A stretch of DNA of 64,000 nucleotides from Glycomyces lechevalierae (GTDB lineage: Bacteria; Actinomycetota; Actinomycetes; Mycobacteriales; Micromonosporaceae): NCBI RefSeq assembly GCF_027622945.1, contig NZ_JAPZVQ010000009.1:113102-177101 (forward strand), read 5' to 3'. A program made the position numbers and the translations under genes. The first letter of the stretch is position 1. The number at the start of each line of letters is the position of its first letter. The notes beneath the pieces were generated by a model. The model saw only the letters and a program-made list of their open reading frames with translations, ran no database searches and had not been told where the DNA came from. Shown piece by piece: positions 18,101 to 25,477 of the stretch.

Positions 18101-18241
18101 GGTGCCCGTCGACGCGAACACTTGCCGGGCTTGGGCTGCGGTGGGCGGGTCGAGTGCGGTCGCGGCGGCGGCCCCGGCGAGCACGCCGGCGCCGCCGATG
18201 AGCATCCGCCTGCGGCTCTTGGGCGTTTCCATCCAGGCCAT
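15131..18241 (-). CDS. Secreted GH43 glycosidase with CBM and ricin-type lectin domains
   Basis: A 1036-residue exported enzyme, probably a xylosidase or arabinofuranosidase acting on arabinoxylan. Order: Tat-like signal (SRRRMLIGGAGVLAGAAAA); five-bladed GH43 catalytic domain with acidic residues in LNSDVPDVSV, GFHDPSLFF and GIFEGAQVWF; a CBM4/9-like module from about residue 435 (LFGNPGVESGNTEGW); a GH43-C2-like sandwich; a FIVAR-like helical linker; and three ricin-B repeats ending NQQFQF, NQQFRL, NQQWQL. The start at 18241 follows AAGGAG. Expression probably comes from the promoter inside the repeat at 18630-18714, leaving a roughly 400-nt leader with two small reading frames. Confidence 0.88.
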   Translation of the reverse strand: MAWMETPKSRRRMLIGGAGVLAGAAAATALDPPTAAQARQVFASTGTAQAAEAWNPDSSYTTTDTGDGSYTVPMLNSDVPDVSVERVPASQNDERRDIYYMVSTTMHLSPGAPIMKSYDLVNWEIVSYAFDRLDISDAASLRNGSNSYGQGQWASSIRFHEGTFYVLINSLNLGGAFLYRTDDIENGAWTKTAFGRGFHDPSLFFDDANGGTPYIVYGGVSAVRLNPTLTAVEQDFPDFIRRSDYSSEPYVGSDGIFEGAQVWFIDGYYYVVMITWRSNGRQVVMFRSTELLGRLADTPVAYESYGALASNGFAQGSLVPISNDAGDDDWHGFFFRDSYPVGRIPALIPATWSDRWPTFGDNGVVPVDGAFEKPIRLTPEQERFERLRCIVVSDDFDNDAPHRAFQDEQWTLPTPPDIDERLVGVELFGNPGVESGNTEGWIANDGATLSTTTDAHSGSTAIAVTGRNLTGSGPAQDLTGKVQHNVIYDVSAWIKYENPASPATKPFIITARYGGDNTNYANLTPQTAVTRGTWGKVSGSFTIPASQALSDVRIFIETPWVSDPSTDPDTHLMDYKVDDVSLIGRTDAVELPHPDEIAPNGSNLDLAWEWNHTPDNRYWSLTDREGWLRLTAGKVVTGAYTHRDSGGELAWLEEARNTLSQRSFGPRQSAETKLDFSGMNDGDVAGLAAFGQDFSYVAVQRVNGENTVGVVHRGRPFTAPIDQAAIERFLPGATAELGDATEVHLKADLDFTRREGQLFTTFYYSLDGIDWTQLGDAVGPLEFGGSMHFMGHRVALFNYATQQTGGHVDFDHFLLSDTLTSQNQPLDKGDLEAAIAYAESLDSGDYPAEAWAAMLDALAEARTVAEGVVGTQNQIDAPERALSYELARLGTLKGPDPTAWYVLVNRNSGKVLDVSGVSTADGAQLHQWTRTNATNQQFQFVDAGGGYYTIKARHSGKVLDVSGWSTADGANIHQWTDHGGANQQFRLADSGGGYVRLINRNSDKAIEVRNAATNNGATVVQYSDWDGTNQQWQLVR

Positions 18242-18368
18242 GGTGGTCTCCTTAGTCGAGGGTCGCTTCCCCAGACGTCGCTGATGCGTCGGGTCATGGA
18301 GATGAGGGTTCATTGCTGGGGGTGGGACGGACCGACTGGCTGGTGCGCCGCGGTCCGGTCCGGATCGG

Positions 18369-18452
18369 TCAGTCGACGGAGGCCGCCGCGAGCGCGGCCA
18401 TGCCTCGGGTCCAGCGGGGCAGGACCGAGAAATCGGGTGCAGCCGATGTCAT
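18369..18452 (-). CDS. Possible 27-codon leader ORF
   Basis: ATG at 18452 preceded by GAGGAG; encodes MTSAAPDFSVLPRWTRGMAA plus seven more residues, then TGA. It lies in the presumed leader of the GH43 mRNA. It could be a regulatory peptide or the degraded start of another gene; low confidence. Confidence 0.3.
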   Translation of the reverse strand: MTSAAPDFSVLPRWTRGMAALAAASVD

Positions 18453-18522
18453 CGGGCGCTCCTCAGCGGATGCGGGTACGGGAAATGAGGGATTCGCAGG
18501 GGGCCGGCAGGGGGTGCCTCCG

Positions 18523-18561
18523 CTAAGGGTCAGCGGGAGGCGCAGAACGGTCTCGTTGCAT
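18523..18561 (-). CDS. Possible 12-codon leader peptide
   Basis: ATG at 18561 with a strong GAGGAAAGG ribosome-binding site 5 nt upstream; encodes MQRDRSAPPADP and stops at TAG. It is the first translatable frame after the predicted GH43 promoter. Confidence 0.3.
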   Translation of the reverse strand: MQRDRSAPPADP

Positions 18562-18629
18562 GAATTGCCTTTCCTCGAGCAGACAAAGCCGCCTGTTATC
18601 GCTCACATGACGACATCTAGCTCCGAAAG

Positions 18630-18714
18630 ATCTGATGATTTTTTCCGGCGATCTGAACTATAGAGAGATCTCTATGTGTAGTCAACGGCTCGACAGAGGT
18701 TTGTTGGTACACCT
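18630..18714 (-). repeat. Promoter-bearing repeat, copy 1
   Basis: An 85-bp element almost identical to 21794-21877 and in the same orientation. Read on the minus strand it holds TTGACT (18685-18680), a 17-bp spacer and TATAGT (18662-18657), very close to the sigma-70 consensus. An AGAGATCTCT palindrome lies inside the spacer and a GGTGTACCAACAAAC block upstream of -35. It faces the large GH43 gene. Confidence 0.85.
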
Positions 18715-18775
18715 GAAGTTTGTCCTGAAAATCGGCCTGGCCCACTGCGGCGTCGAGGTCAGACCGCTGGTGGGT

Positions 18776-18805
18776 AGTGGGCGAGGATCTGGTGCGCCAG
18801 TTCCC
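18776..18805. repeat. Imperfect 29-bp repeat, copy 1
   Basis: About 25 of 29 bases match 20551-20579. On the minus strand both read ELAHQIL as the tail of a short open frame (stop at 18759 here). The two copies bracket the plus-strand arabinosidase gene. Confidence 0.55.
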
Positions 18806-19005
18806 TGACGCGGTGGCGCGCACCTGACCTCCCCGCTCGCACTGGCCTATCACCGGCTCCTCGTCGAGAACGGTCGTGCCGCTGCTTCCACGCTGCTACC
18901 CGCCGCCACTGTCGCCAAGCCGCACCGTGCCGGTGCCCCTGCGCGGCAAGCGTTTCGCGCCGCGAGGGGTCTCGCTCACTTACATCGATGTCCTTGACTT
19001 TCTAA

Positions 19006-19049
19006 ATGTTACGGGTCACACTTATGCGCGGCGCGGATGTTACCGATCA
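19006..19049 (+). promoter_or_regulatory. Paired ATGTTAC sites upstream of the arabinosidase
   Basis: ATGTTACGGGTCA (19006-19018) and ATGTTACCGATCA (19037-19049) match at 11 of 13 bases and start 31 bp (three helical turns) apart, just upstream of the start codon at 19099. A TTGACT at 18994-18999 could be a -35. Likely a regulator-binding region. Confidence 0.45.
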
Positions 19050-19098
19050 TCTCGGTCGCTCATCGAGCGCTGCTCCTGCTTCAGAAAGGCTGAGAACG

Positions 19099-20478
19099 AT
19101 GCCGTCTCGCCGTACCCTGCTCACCACCGCGATGGCCTCCGCCGTCACCGCTGCCATCGCCGTTCCCACTGCCGCACAAGCGCAGTCGTACGCGGCGTAC
19201 GCGATGGTGTACTTCAAGGAGTCGCCGAACTCGACCGACGACAGCTACGCGCTGCACCTCGCCGTCAGCAGCGACGGCCTCGAGTGGACGCCGCTGCATC
19301 AGAACCAGCCCGTCGCCACGCCGACTGAGGGCATGCTGGGCCTGCGCGACCCGTTCCTCCTCCGCAAGCAGGACGGCACGTTCACCGTCCTCGCCACCGA
19401 CCTCAAAGGACGCGTGTTCAACCTCAACAACCAGTACATCCACGTCTGGGATTCCGCGGACCTGCGCAGCTTCACCGGCTACCGCCGCGTCAAGCTCCAC
19501 GACCTCGCGACCCACTCGTGGGCGCCCACCGCGTTCTGGGATCCCTCACGCAGCGCGTACGCGGTCGTGTACTCGGCCAACAACGGCACCCGCGACGTCT
19601 TCATGGTCAACTACACCACCGACTTCGTGAACATGGGCGCCGCAGAGGTCTTCTTCGACCCCGGCTTCAACGTCCTCGACGGCGACGTCCTCATGCACAA
19701 CGGCGCGTTTTACCTGGCCTACAAGAACCTCGGCGACAACAACCTGTATGTCGCCCGCTCGGCCACCGGTCAGCCGAACACCTTCACCACGCTCACCTCG
19801 GGCCTGCGCCAGGGTGACGCGATCGAGGCCCCGATCCTCGTGAAGTCCAACGCGGGCAACATGTTCTGGCTCTGGGGCGACTCCTTCGGGCCCGCCAACG
19901 CCGTGTTCTACGCCTGGCAGTCCAGCGACATCGGCGGCAACTCATGGGCGAGACTCGACCAGCGCACCTTCACCGCACCCATGAGCAGCAAGCACGCCGG
20001 GATCGTGCCGATCACCGAGGCCGAGCGGGCCGCGCTCCTGACCCGTTGGGGCGCACCGCAATGGAACCGGCTCAAGTCCTACAACTACCCGGACCGGTAT
20101 GTGCGCCACGCCGACGCCGTCGGCCGGATCGACCCCTTCCCGATGGAGCCGCCCGCCGACCAGCAGTGGCGACTCCGGTCGGGCCTGGCCGACGCCGCGG
20201 GCGTCTCGTTCGAATCGGTGAACTACCCCGGCCGCTTCCTGCGCCACTCCGGTTACGCGATCCGCTTGGACCCCAACGACAACACGGCCCAGTTCGCCGC
20301 CGACGCCACCTTCACCCGCACCCCCGGCCTCGCCGACGCCGCCTGGGCGTCGTTCCGGTCCTACAACTACCCGGACCGGTACCTCCGCCACGCCGGGTAC
20401 GTCCTGCGGATCGATCCGCTCACCAGCTCTTCGTCCGCATCGGACCGCCAGGACGCGACGTTCAGAGTCACTTTCTAA
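19099..20478 (+). CDS. Secreted GH43 exo-arabinofuranosidase with AbfB domain
   Basis: A 459-residue exported enzyme. The signal peptide is Tat-like (MPSRRTLLTTAMASAVTAAI, cleavage after AQA). The GH43 propeller follows (GLRDPFLLRKQDGTFTVLAT, THSWAPTAFWD, GDAIEAPILVK). The C-terminal AbfB/CBM42 arabinose-binding trefoil has three NYPDRY-type repeats (SYNYPDRYVRH, VNYPGRFLRH, SYNYPDRYLRH). This matches GH43 subfamily 26 enzymes that release arabinose from arabinan and arabinoxylan. Start at 19099 is chosen for the signal peptide and an AGAAAGG upstream; an in-frame ATG at 19006 is too early. It runs opposite to its two partner genes. Confidence 0.88.
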   Translation: MPSRRTLLTTAMASAVTAAIAVPTAAQAQSYAAYAMVYFKESPNSTDDSYALHLAVSSDGLEWTPLHQNQPVATPTEGMLGLRDPFLLRKQDGTFTVLATDLKGRVFNLNNQYIHVWDSADLRSFTGYRRVKLHDLATHSWAPTAFWDPSRSAYAVVYSANNGTRDVFMVNYTTDFVNMGAAEVFFDPGFNVLDGDVLMHNGAFYLAYKNLGDNNLYVARSATGQPNTFTTLTSGLRQGDAIEAPILVKSNAGNMFWLWGDSFGPANAVFYAWQSSDIGGNSWARLDQRTFTAPMSSKHAGIVPITEAERAALLTRWGAPQWNRLKSYNYPDRYVRHADAVGRIDPFPMEPPADQQWRLRSGLADAAGVSFESVNYPGRFLRHSGYAIRLDPNDNTAQFAADATFTRTPGLADAAWASFRSYNYPDRYLRHAGYVLRIDPLTSSSSASDRQDATFRVTF

Positions 20479-20550
20479 CACCCTCCACGGCAAAGGGCCC
20501 CCGCGCGACGGCGGCGTGGATGCCCCGAATGGCCCGGCGGGCGTCCGGTG

Positions 20551-20579
20551 AGTGGTCGAGGATCTGGTGTGCCAGCTCT
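20551..20579. repeat. Imperfect 29-bp repeat, copy 2
   Basis: Partner of 18776-18805. On the minus strand it begins an open frame ELAHQILDHSPDARRAIRGI continuing to a stop at 20468, with no start codon of its own, so it looks like a gene fragment. Confidence 0.5.
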
Positions 20580-20592
20580 CAACGAGCTGGCA
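20570..20592. terminator. Hairpin between convergent glycosidase and esterase genes
   Basis: TGCCAGCTC (20570-20578), loop TCAAC, GAGCTGGCA (20584-20592): 9 bp perfect, between the stops of the two convergent genes, no T tract. Confidence 0.5.
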
Positions 20593-20600
20593 CTCCTTAG

Positions 20601-21725
<1,125 letters not shown>

Positions 21726-21793
21726 TTATTTCCGTTCCAGATGGCCGTAGTGATCAGATCTGGGCGGGGCCGGTCGCAACCTAGTCCCGAAAC

Positions 21794-21877
21794 ATCTGAT
21801 GATTTTTCCGGCGATTCGAACTATAGAGAGATATCTATGTGTAGTCAACGACTCGACGGGGGTTTGTTGGTACACCT
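21794..21877 (-). repeat. Promoter-bearing repeat, copy 2
   Basis: 84 bp near-identical to 18630-18714 (one base shorter in a T run). Minus strand: TTGACT (21848-21843), 17-bp spacer containing AGATATCT, TATAGT (21825-21820). The predicted start of transcription is about 110 nt before the esterase ATG. Confidence 0.85.
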
Positions 21878-21938
21878 AGCGTTAATTGCCGCGTCGAGTG
21901 CCACCTTCAAGTGGGATAGAGCACAGTGATGATGAATT

Positions 21939-21965
21939 CGTAGTGACTACGGAATTGTAGTGACT
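21939..21965. promoter_or_regulatory. TetR operator candidate
   Basis: CGTAGT-G-ACTACG (21939-21951) is a perfect palindrome over the -35 region of the TetR gene, and GTAGTGACT recurs at 21957-21965, 17 bp on. Position suggests autoregulation. Confidence 0.55.
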
Positions 21966-21969
21966 GCTG

Positions 21970-21975
21970 TATGGT
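21970..21975 (+). promoter_or_regulatory. -10 element TATGGT, leaderless start
   Basis: TATGGT followed by 6 nt and the ATG at 21982. Confidence 0.45.
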
Positions 21976-21981
21976 CGACTG

Positions 21982-22572
21982 ATGGCGACGACCGATGGAT
22001 CCACCCCGGGCAGGCGCGAGCGGAAGAAGGCGGCGACTCGCAAAGCCCTGTCCGACGCCGCGCTGGAACTCTTCTTGGAGCGGGGGTACGACAAGGTCAC
22101 GGTCGCGCAGATCGCGGAGGCCGCGGACACGGCCGTCACGACGCTCTTCGCGCACTTCCCCGCCGGCAAGGAAGCCCTCATCCTCGACGACAGCGGCGAG
22201 CGGGAGCGGTCGCTGACCGCGGCCGTCCGCGACCGTCCTGAAGGGACATCCGTGCTGGACGCGCTGCACGCGTTCTTCGCCGGTCGGGCCCCTTTTGCCG
22301 AGGACCTTCCCGAGGAGTACCGGCGCCGCATGGATCTGGTGCTGCGCACCCCGGAGCTCTGCGCCTACGCCCGCCAGGTCTGGATCGCATGTCAGGCCGC
22401 CCTCGCCGACCTCCTGGCCGAGGCCGCGGGCCGCGCGGAGCCCGACGAGTCCCTGCGCATCCTCGCCCGCTACATCCTGGAGACCCCCGACCTCGCGTCC
22501 GGCCGACCGGACCGCCGGGCCGCCCTCGCCGAGGCGTTCACCCGGCTCAAGCGCGGCTGGCCCGACCTGTGA
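21982..22572 (+). CDS. TetR-family regulator
   Basis: A 196-residue repressor. The N-terminal helix-turn-helix is typical (RERKKAATRKALSDAALELF, VTVAQIAEAADTAVTTLFAHF), followed by a divergent all-helical ligand domain. The first 12 residues are an extended basic tail. Leaderless start from TATGGT. It sits 47 bp before an SDR gene on the same strand and probably controls that gene and itself through the palindrome at 21939. Ligand unknown. Confidence 0.88.
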   Translation: MATTDGSTPGRRERKKAATRKALSDAALELFLERGYDKVTVAQIAEAADTAVTTLFAHFPAGKEALILDDSGERERSLTAAVRDRPEGTSVLDALHAFFAGRAPFAEDLPEEYRRRMDLVLRTPELCAYARQVWIACQAALADLLAEAAGRAEPDESLRILARYILETPDLASGRPDRRAALAEAFTRLKRGWPDL

Positions 22573-22619
22573 GCCTCACCCGTCTCTTCCCATCCCCATG
22601 CAACGCATAGGACGCTGTC

Positions 22620-23546
22620 ATGAACTGGAATCCCCGCCGACTGCCGCGCGCCGACGACAAGAACGTCCTGGTGACCGGCGGAAACGCCGGCATCGGCTAC
22701 TTCATCGCCGAACAGTTCGCCGCGGCGGGAGCCGTTGTCGTCCTCGGTTGCCGCGACCCGTCCAAGGCCGCCGTCGCCGGTGCGGCGATACGGGCCCGGG
22801 TACCGGGCGCCCGGATCCACCACATGCAGCTCGACCTCGCTGACCTCGCTTCGCTGCAGGCGGCGGTGGACGGGATGCCGCTCGACTGTCTCGACGTCGC
22901 CGTCCTCAACGCCGGGATCGCGATCGACGACCCGCCGCGCCGGGAGAACACCGCCGGTCATGAGTTGATGCTCGCCACCAACCACCTCGGGCATTTCGCA
23001 CTCACGCACCGGCTCGCCCCGCTGCTCGCCGCCGCGCCCGCCGCGCGGATCGTCACCATGGGCAGCTTCGCCGCGCGCTCCGAGCGGCTAGACCTGGACG
23101 ACCTCCAGTCCACCCGCTCCTACCAGCCGAAGCGGACCTACGGCCGTTCCAAACTGGCGCAGATGATCTTCGCCTTCGAGCTCGACCGCCGCCTCCGCGC
23201 CGCGGGTGGCGATCTCATCAGCGTCCTCGCCCATCCCGGCGGCGCCCTCGACTCCCTGACCCCCGCGCGGCCCGGCGTCCACGTGCGCTCCCGCGCGAGC
23301 TACTTGAGGGGCCTGGCGGGCGGACTCGTCCTGCAGGGCAAGGACGCCGGCGCCTGGTCCGCGGTCCGAGCCGCACTCGACCCCGAGGTCGTCGGCGGCC
23401 AGCTCTGGGGTCCGCGGGTGTTCGGCCTCCGCGGACAGCCCCGCCTGGAGCAGCCGCAGCAGCACATGACCGACCCCGAGACCGCCCGGCAACTGTGGAC
23501 CGCGAGCGTCGAGCTGACCGGCGTCGATCCTGTAGCGGCACTGTGA
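22620..23546 (+). CDS. SDR-family oxidoreductase (retinol-dehydrogenase-like)
   Basis: A 308-residue Rossmann-fold dehydrogenase. Cofactor motif VTGGNAGIGYF at residues 19-29, an LNAGI segment, the ATNHLGHFALTH signature and a YGRSK catalytic Tyr/Lys pair. The pattern matches the atypical SDR group of WW-domain oxidoreductase and retinol-dehydrogenase-like proteins, with a long variable C-terminus. It is probably co-transcribed with the upstream TetR gene. Substrate unknown, likely a small hydrophobic carbonyl or alcohol. Confidence 0.85.
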   Translation: MNWNPRRLPRADDKNVLVTGGNAGIGYFIAEQFAAAGAVVVLGCRDPSKAAVAGAAIRARVPGARIHHMQLDLADLASLQAAVDGMPLDCLDVAVLNAGIAIDDPPRRENTAGHELMLATNHLGHFALTHRLAPLLAAAPAARIVTMGSFAARSERLDLDDLQSTRSYQPKRTYGRSKLAQMIFAFELDRRLRAAGGDLISVLAHPGGALDSLTPARPGVHVRSRASYLRGLAGGLVLQGKDAGAWSAVRAALDPEVVGGQLWGPRVFGLRGQPRLEQPQQHMTDPETARQLWTASVELTGVDPVAAL

Positions 23547-23640
23547 AATCGGAGCACCGGCTGCCGCCGCCCGCGCGACGGCCGGGACCGGTCCCGGGAG
23601 CGGTTTGCTACAAAGGAAGTCGCTCTTGGAAGGAGGCACG

Positions 23641-23823
23641 ATGACGCACAAGCGCTTGATAGGCGGGGCGTTCATCGTGGCGGCCGTGATCGTGTTGGCG
23701 GTCGTCGCGGTGATCGTCGTCGTCATCGACGACGTCAGGAATCCGCCGGAAGCCCGATCGGGTTGCGCCGGAGGCGAGCGCGTTCGCCATCGGTCCGACC
23801 AGGAACTGATGCTCGCCGCGTGA
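23641..23823 (+). CDS. Small single-pass membrane protein
   Basis: 60 residues: short basic N-terminus (MTHKRLIGG), one strong hydrophobic helix (residues 9-28, rich in Val, Ala and Ile), then a polar tail with Arg and Glu. A perfect GGAGG site 6 nt before the ATG and a hairpin terminator right after the stop show it is a genuine separate gene. No family recognised. Confidence 0.7.
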   Translation: MTHKRLIGGAFIVAAVIVLAVVAVIVVVIDDVRNPPEARSGCAGGERVRHRSDQELMLAA

Positions 23824-23843
23824 ACCGTCGTCGAACGTGTTGT

Positions 23844-23874
23844 CGGGCCTGGGGGAGTTTCGCCCCCAGGCCCG
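23844..23874 (+). terminator. Hairpin terminator after the small membrane protein
   Basis: CGGGCCTGGGGG (23844-23855) pairs perfectly with 23863-23874 over a 7-nt loop. Confidence 0.7.
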
Positions 23875-23949
23875 AATCCTGTTGTGCCCGAACCGTCCTC
23901 GGCAGGGTCGGAGCCGCCCGCGTTCAGAGACGGCGAGGACCGGTGCCCC

Positions 23950-24633
23950 TCAGCTCCACGGTTCCGCCGGTGCCGGGACCGTGATGCAGTTGTCCGCGCG
24001 GCTGAGGTCGCGGCCGGTGGCGCAGAGCTGCATGTCGCCTGACAGATCGGCGTCGTCCATGATCTGGAAGGCCAGGCCGCCGATCATGGTCGCGCCGGCC
24101 TGGAGGTCGACGCGCCCGAAGGCGTCGGCGCTGCCCCACATGTGGTCGCGCCACTCGTCGTCGGGGACCGCTTCGAGACTGGTGATGGGGTTGGCGACGC
24201 AGTCCCCGTAGGCGTCGGTGCCGTCGGCCGCGCAGGCGCCGTCGACAGCGGGGAAGTCCAGCTTGAAGTCGAAGTAGTTCAACCAGGCGTCGGCCACGCC
24301 GCGGTCGTCGGCTTCGCCGGTCACCGCGACGTAGACGACCATGTAGTGCGCGTCCGCGTCGGCAATGTGGTCGGCGAGTTCGGTCTGCCAGACCGTGTCC
24401 ACGGCCTTGAGCCGCAACCCGACTGGCGCCACCCCCTGCTCGACGTACAGCAGCTCCTCGCCGGGGAAGTCGGCGAAGGCGGTGTAGGTCGGCCCGGACG
24501 GGCCCTCAGACGACTCCTGTTGCGACTCTTGCTGCGAGGTCGATTCGGCGGCGTCGGTGTCGCCGCTGTTCGTGCATCCGGTGAGCGCCAGAAGGAGTGC
24601 CGCGGTGACGGCGGAGATCGGTCGCGTCGACAT
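23950..24633 (-). CDS. Lipoprotein, paralogue of the next gene
   Basis: A 227-residue lipoprotein: signal peptide with lipobox LALTGC (lipidated Cys near residue 20), a Ser/Gln/Glu-rich linker, then a beta-rich domain starting YTAFADFPGEELLY and ending CITVPAPAEPWS. The domain has paired cysteines (GACAADG, GDCVANP, LCATG, NCITV). It closely parallels the gene just upstream: FPGEELLY versus YPGEELLY, MVVYVAVTGEADDRG versus LAVYVVATGEQADRG, and the NCxTVPAP end. The start codon overlaps the upstream stop (TGATG), so the pair is translationally coupled. It resembles DUF4352-like extracytoplasmic domains only loosely. Confidence 0.8.
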   Translation of the reverse strand: MSTRPISAVTAALLLALTGCTNSGDTDAAESTSQQESQQESSEGPSGPTYTAFADFPGEELLYVEQGVAPVGLRLKAVDTVWQTELADHIADADAHYMVVYVAVTGEADDRGVADAWLNYFDFKLDFPAVDGACAADGTDAYGDCVANPITSLEAVPDDEWRDHMWGSADAFGRVDLQAGATMIGGLAFQIMDDADLSGDMQLCATGRDLSRADNCITVPAPAEPWS

Positions 24634-25325
24634 CAGCTTCGCTCCTCGGTCGGCGCGGGAACGGTGACGCAGTTGTCCCACTCCATGAGGACCGACTCGC
24701 CGCCCCCGCAGAACTCGATCGCGCTAGTCACCTCGAAGTCGTCCGGGACGGTGAAGGCCGCGACCCCGGCCACGGTCGCCCCGGCGTCCAGCGGCGAGCC
24801 GCCGAGGGTCGATTCCGTCCAACCATAGGTGCCCCAGTCCTCGTAGGGCACGTCCTCGAGGTAGGTGACCATGGTGGCCATGTCGTGGCAGATCTCCTCC
24901 ATCGACTCGTCCCGGGCGCCGAGCGCGTCCCGGTTGCAGTCGTCGCCGGACCCGAACCGCAGCCCCACCGAGAAGGCGTTCAGGTAGGCCTCTTCCACAC
25001 CGCGGTCGGCCTGTTCGCCGGTCGCCACGACGTAGACCGCGAGGTAGTGGGATCCCATCTGGGCGGGCCTGCCGGCCAGCTCGGTGAGCCACGCGGTCTC
25101 CACCGGCTTGACCCGCAGGCGGTACTCCTCGCGGCCGTCGGTGTACAGCAGCTCCTCGCCGGGGTAGTCCTCGAATTGCGAGTACGCGGGCTCGGACGCG
25201 CTCGTCGGCGCGTCCGCTTCAGTGGTCGTCGCCTCGGACGAGCTCTCGTCGCCACCGCTTTCGGAGCATCCGGCGAGTGCGAGGAGCAGACTCAGCGCGA
25301 GTAGGGACGGGGAACGAAAGGACAT
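24633..25325 (-). CDS. Lipoprotein, first of a tandem pair
   Basis: A 230-residue lipoprotein with lipobox LALAGC, an acidic Ser/Thr-rich spacer and an extracytoplasmic domain (YSQFEDYPGEELLYTDGREE). It has the same layout, cysteine spacing and C-terminal NCVTVPAP motif as the downstream gene, so the two arose by tandem duplication. Start at 25325 with AAGGA upstream. It is divergent from the SARP regulator gene with a 152-bp gap. Function unknown; surface-exposed binding or stress-sensing roles are possible. Confidence 0.8.
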   Translation of the reverse strand: MSFRSPSLLALSLLLALAGCSESGGDESSSEATTTEADAPTSASEPAYSQFEDYPGEELLYTDGREEYRLRVKPVETAWLTELAGRPAQMGSHYLAVYVVATGEQADRGVEEAYLNAFSVGLRFGSGDDCNRDALGARDESMEEICHDMATMVTYLEDVPYEDWGTYGWTESTLGGSPLDAGATVAGVAAFTVPDDFEVTSAIEFCGGGESVLMEWDNCVTVPAPTEERS

Positions 25326-25465
25326 GCGGTTTCCTTGGTCTATCGCTGGGCTTCGCCGCCTTCGCCCGCCACGCCGATGGCGGGTTCTCGCGGCCATAGG
25401 GAGCACTCTCCCCGAACCCGGCTTCAGATCGGCTTCACCATGCCGACGCCCCTGTTCGCCAGGGC

Positions 25466-25471
25466 TAAAAT
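25466..25471 (+). promoter_or_regulatory. -10 element TAAAAT, leaderless start
   Basis: TAAAAT, 6 nt, then GTG at 25478: close to the TATAAT consensus and with leaderless spacing. Confidence 0.6.
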
Positions 25472-25477
25472 GACGAC

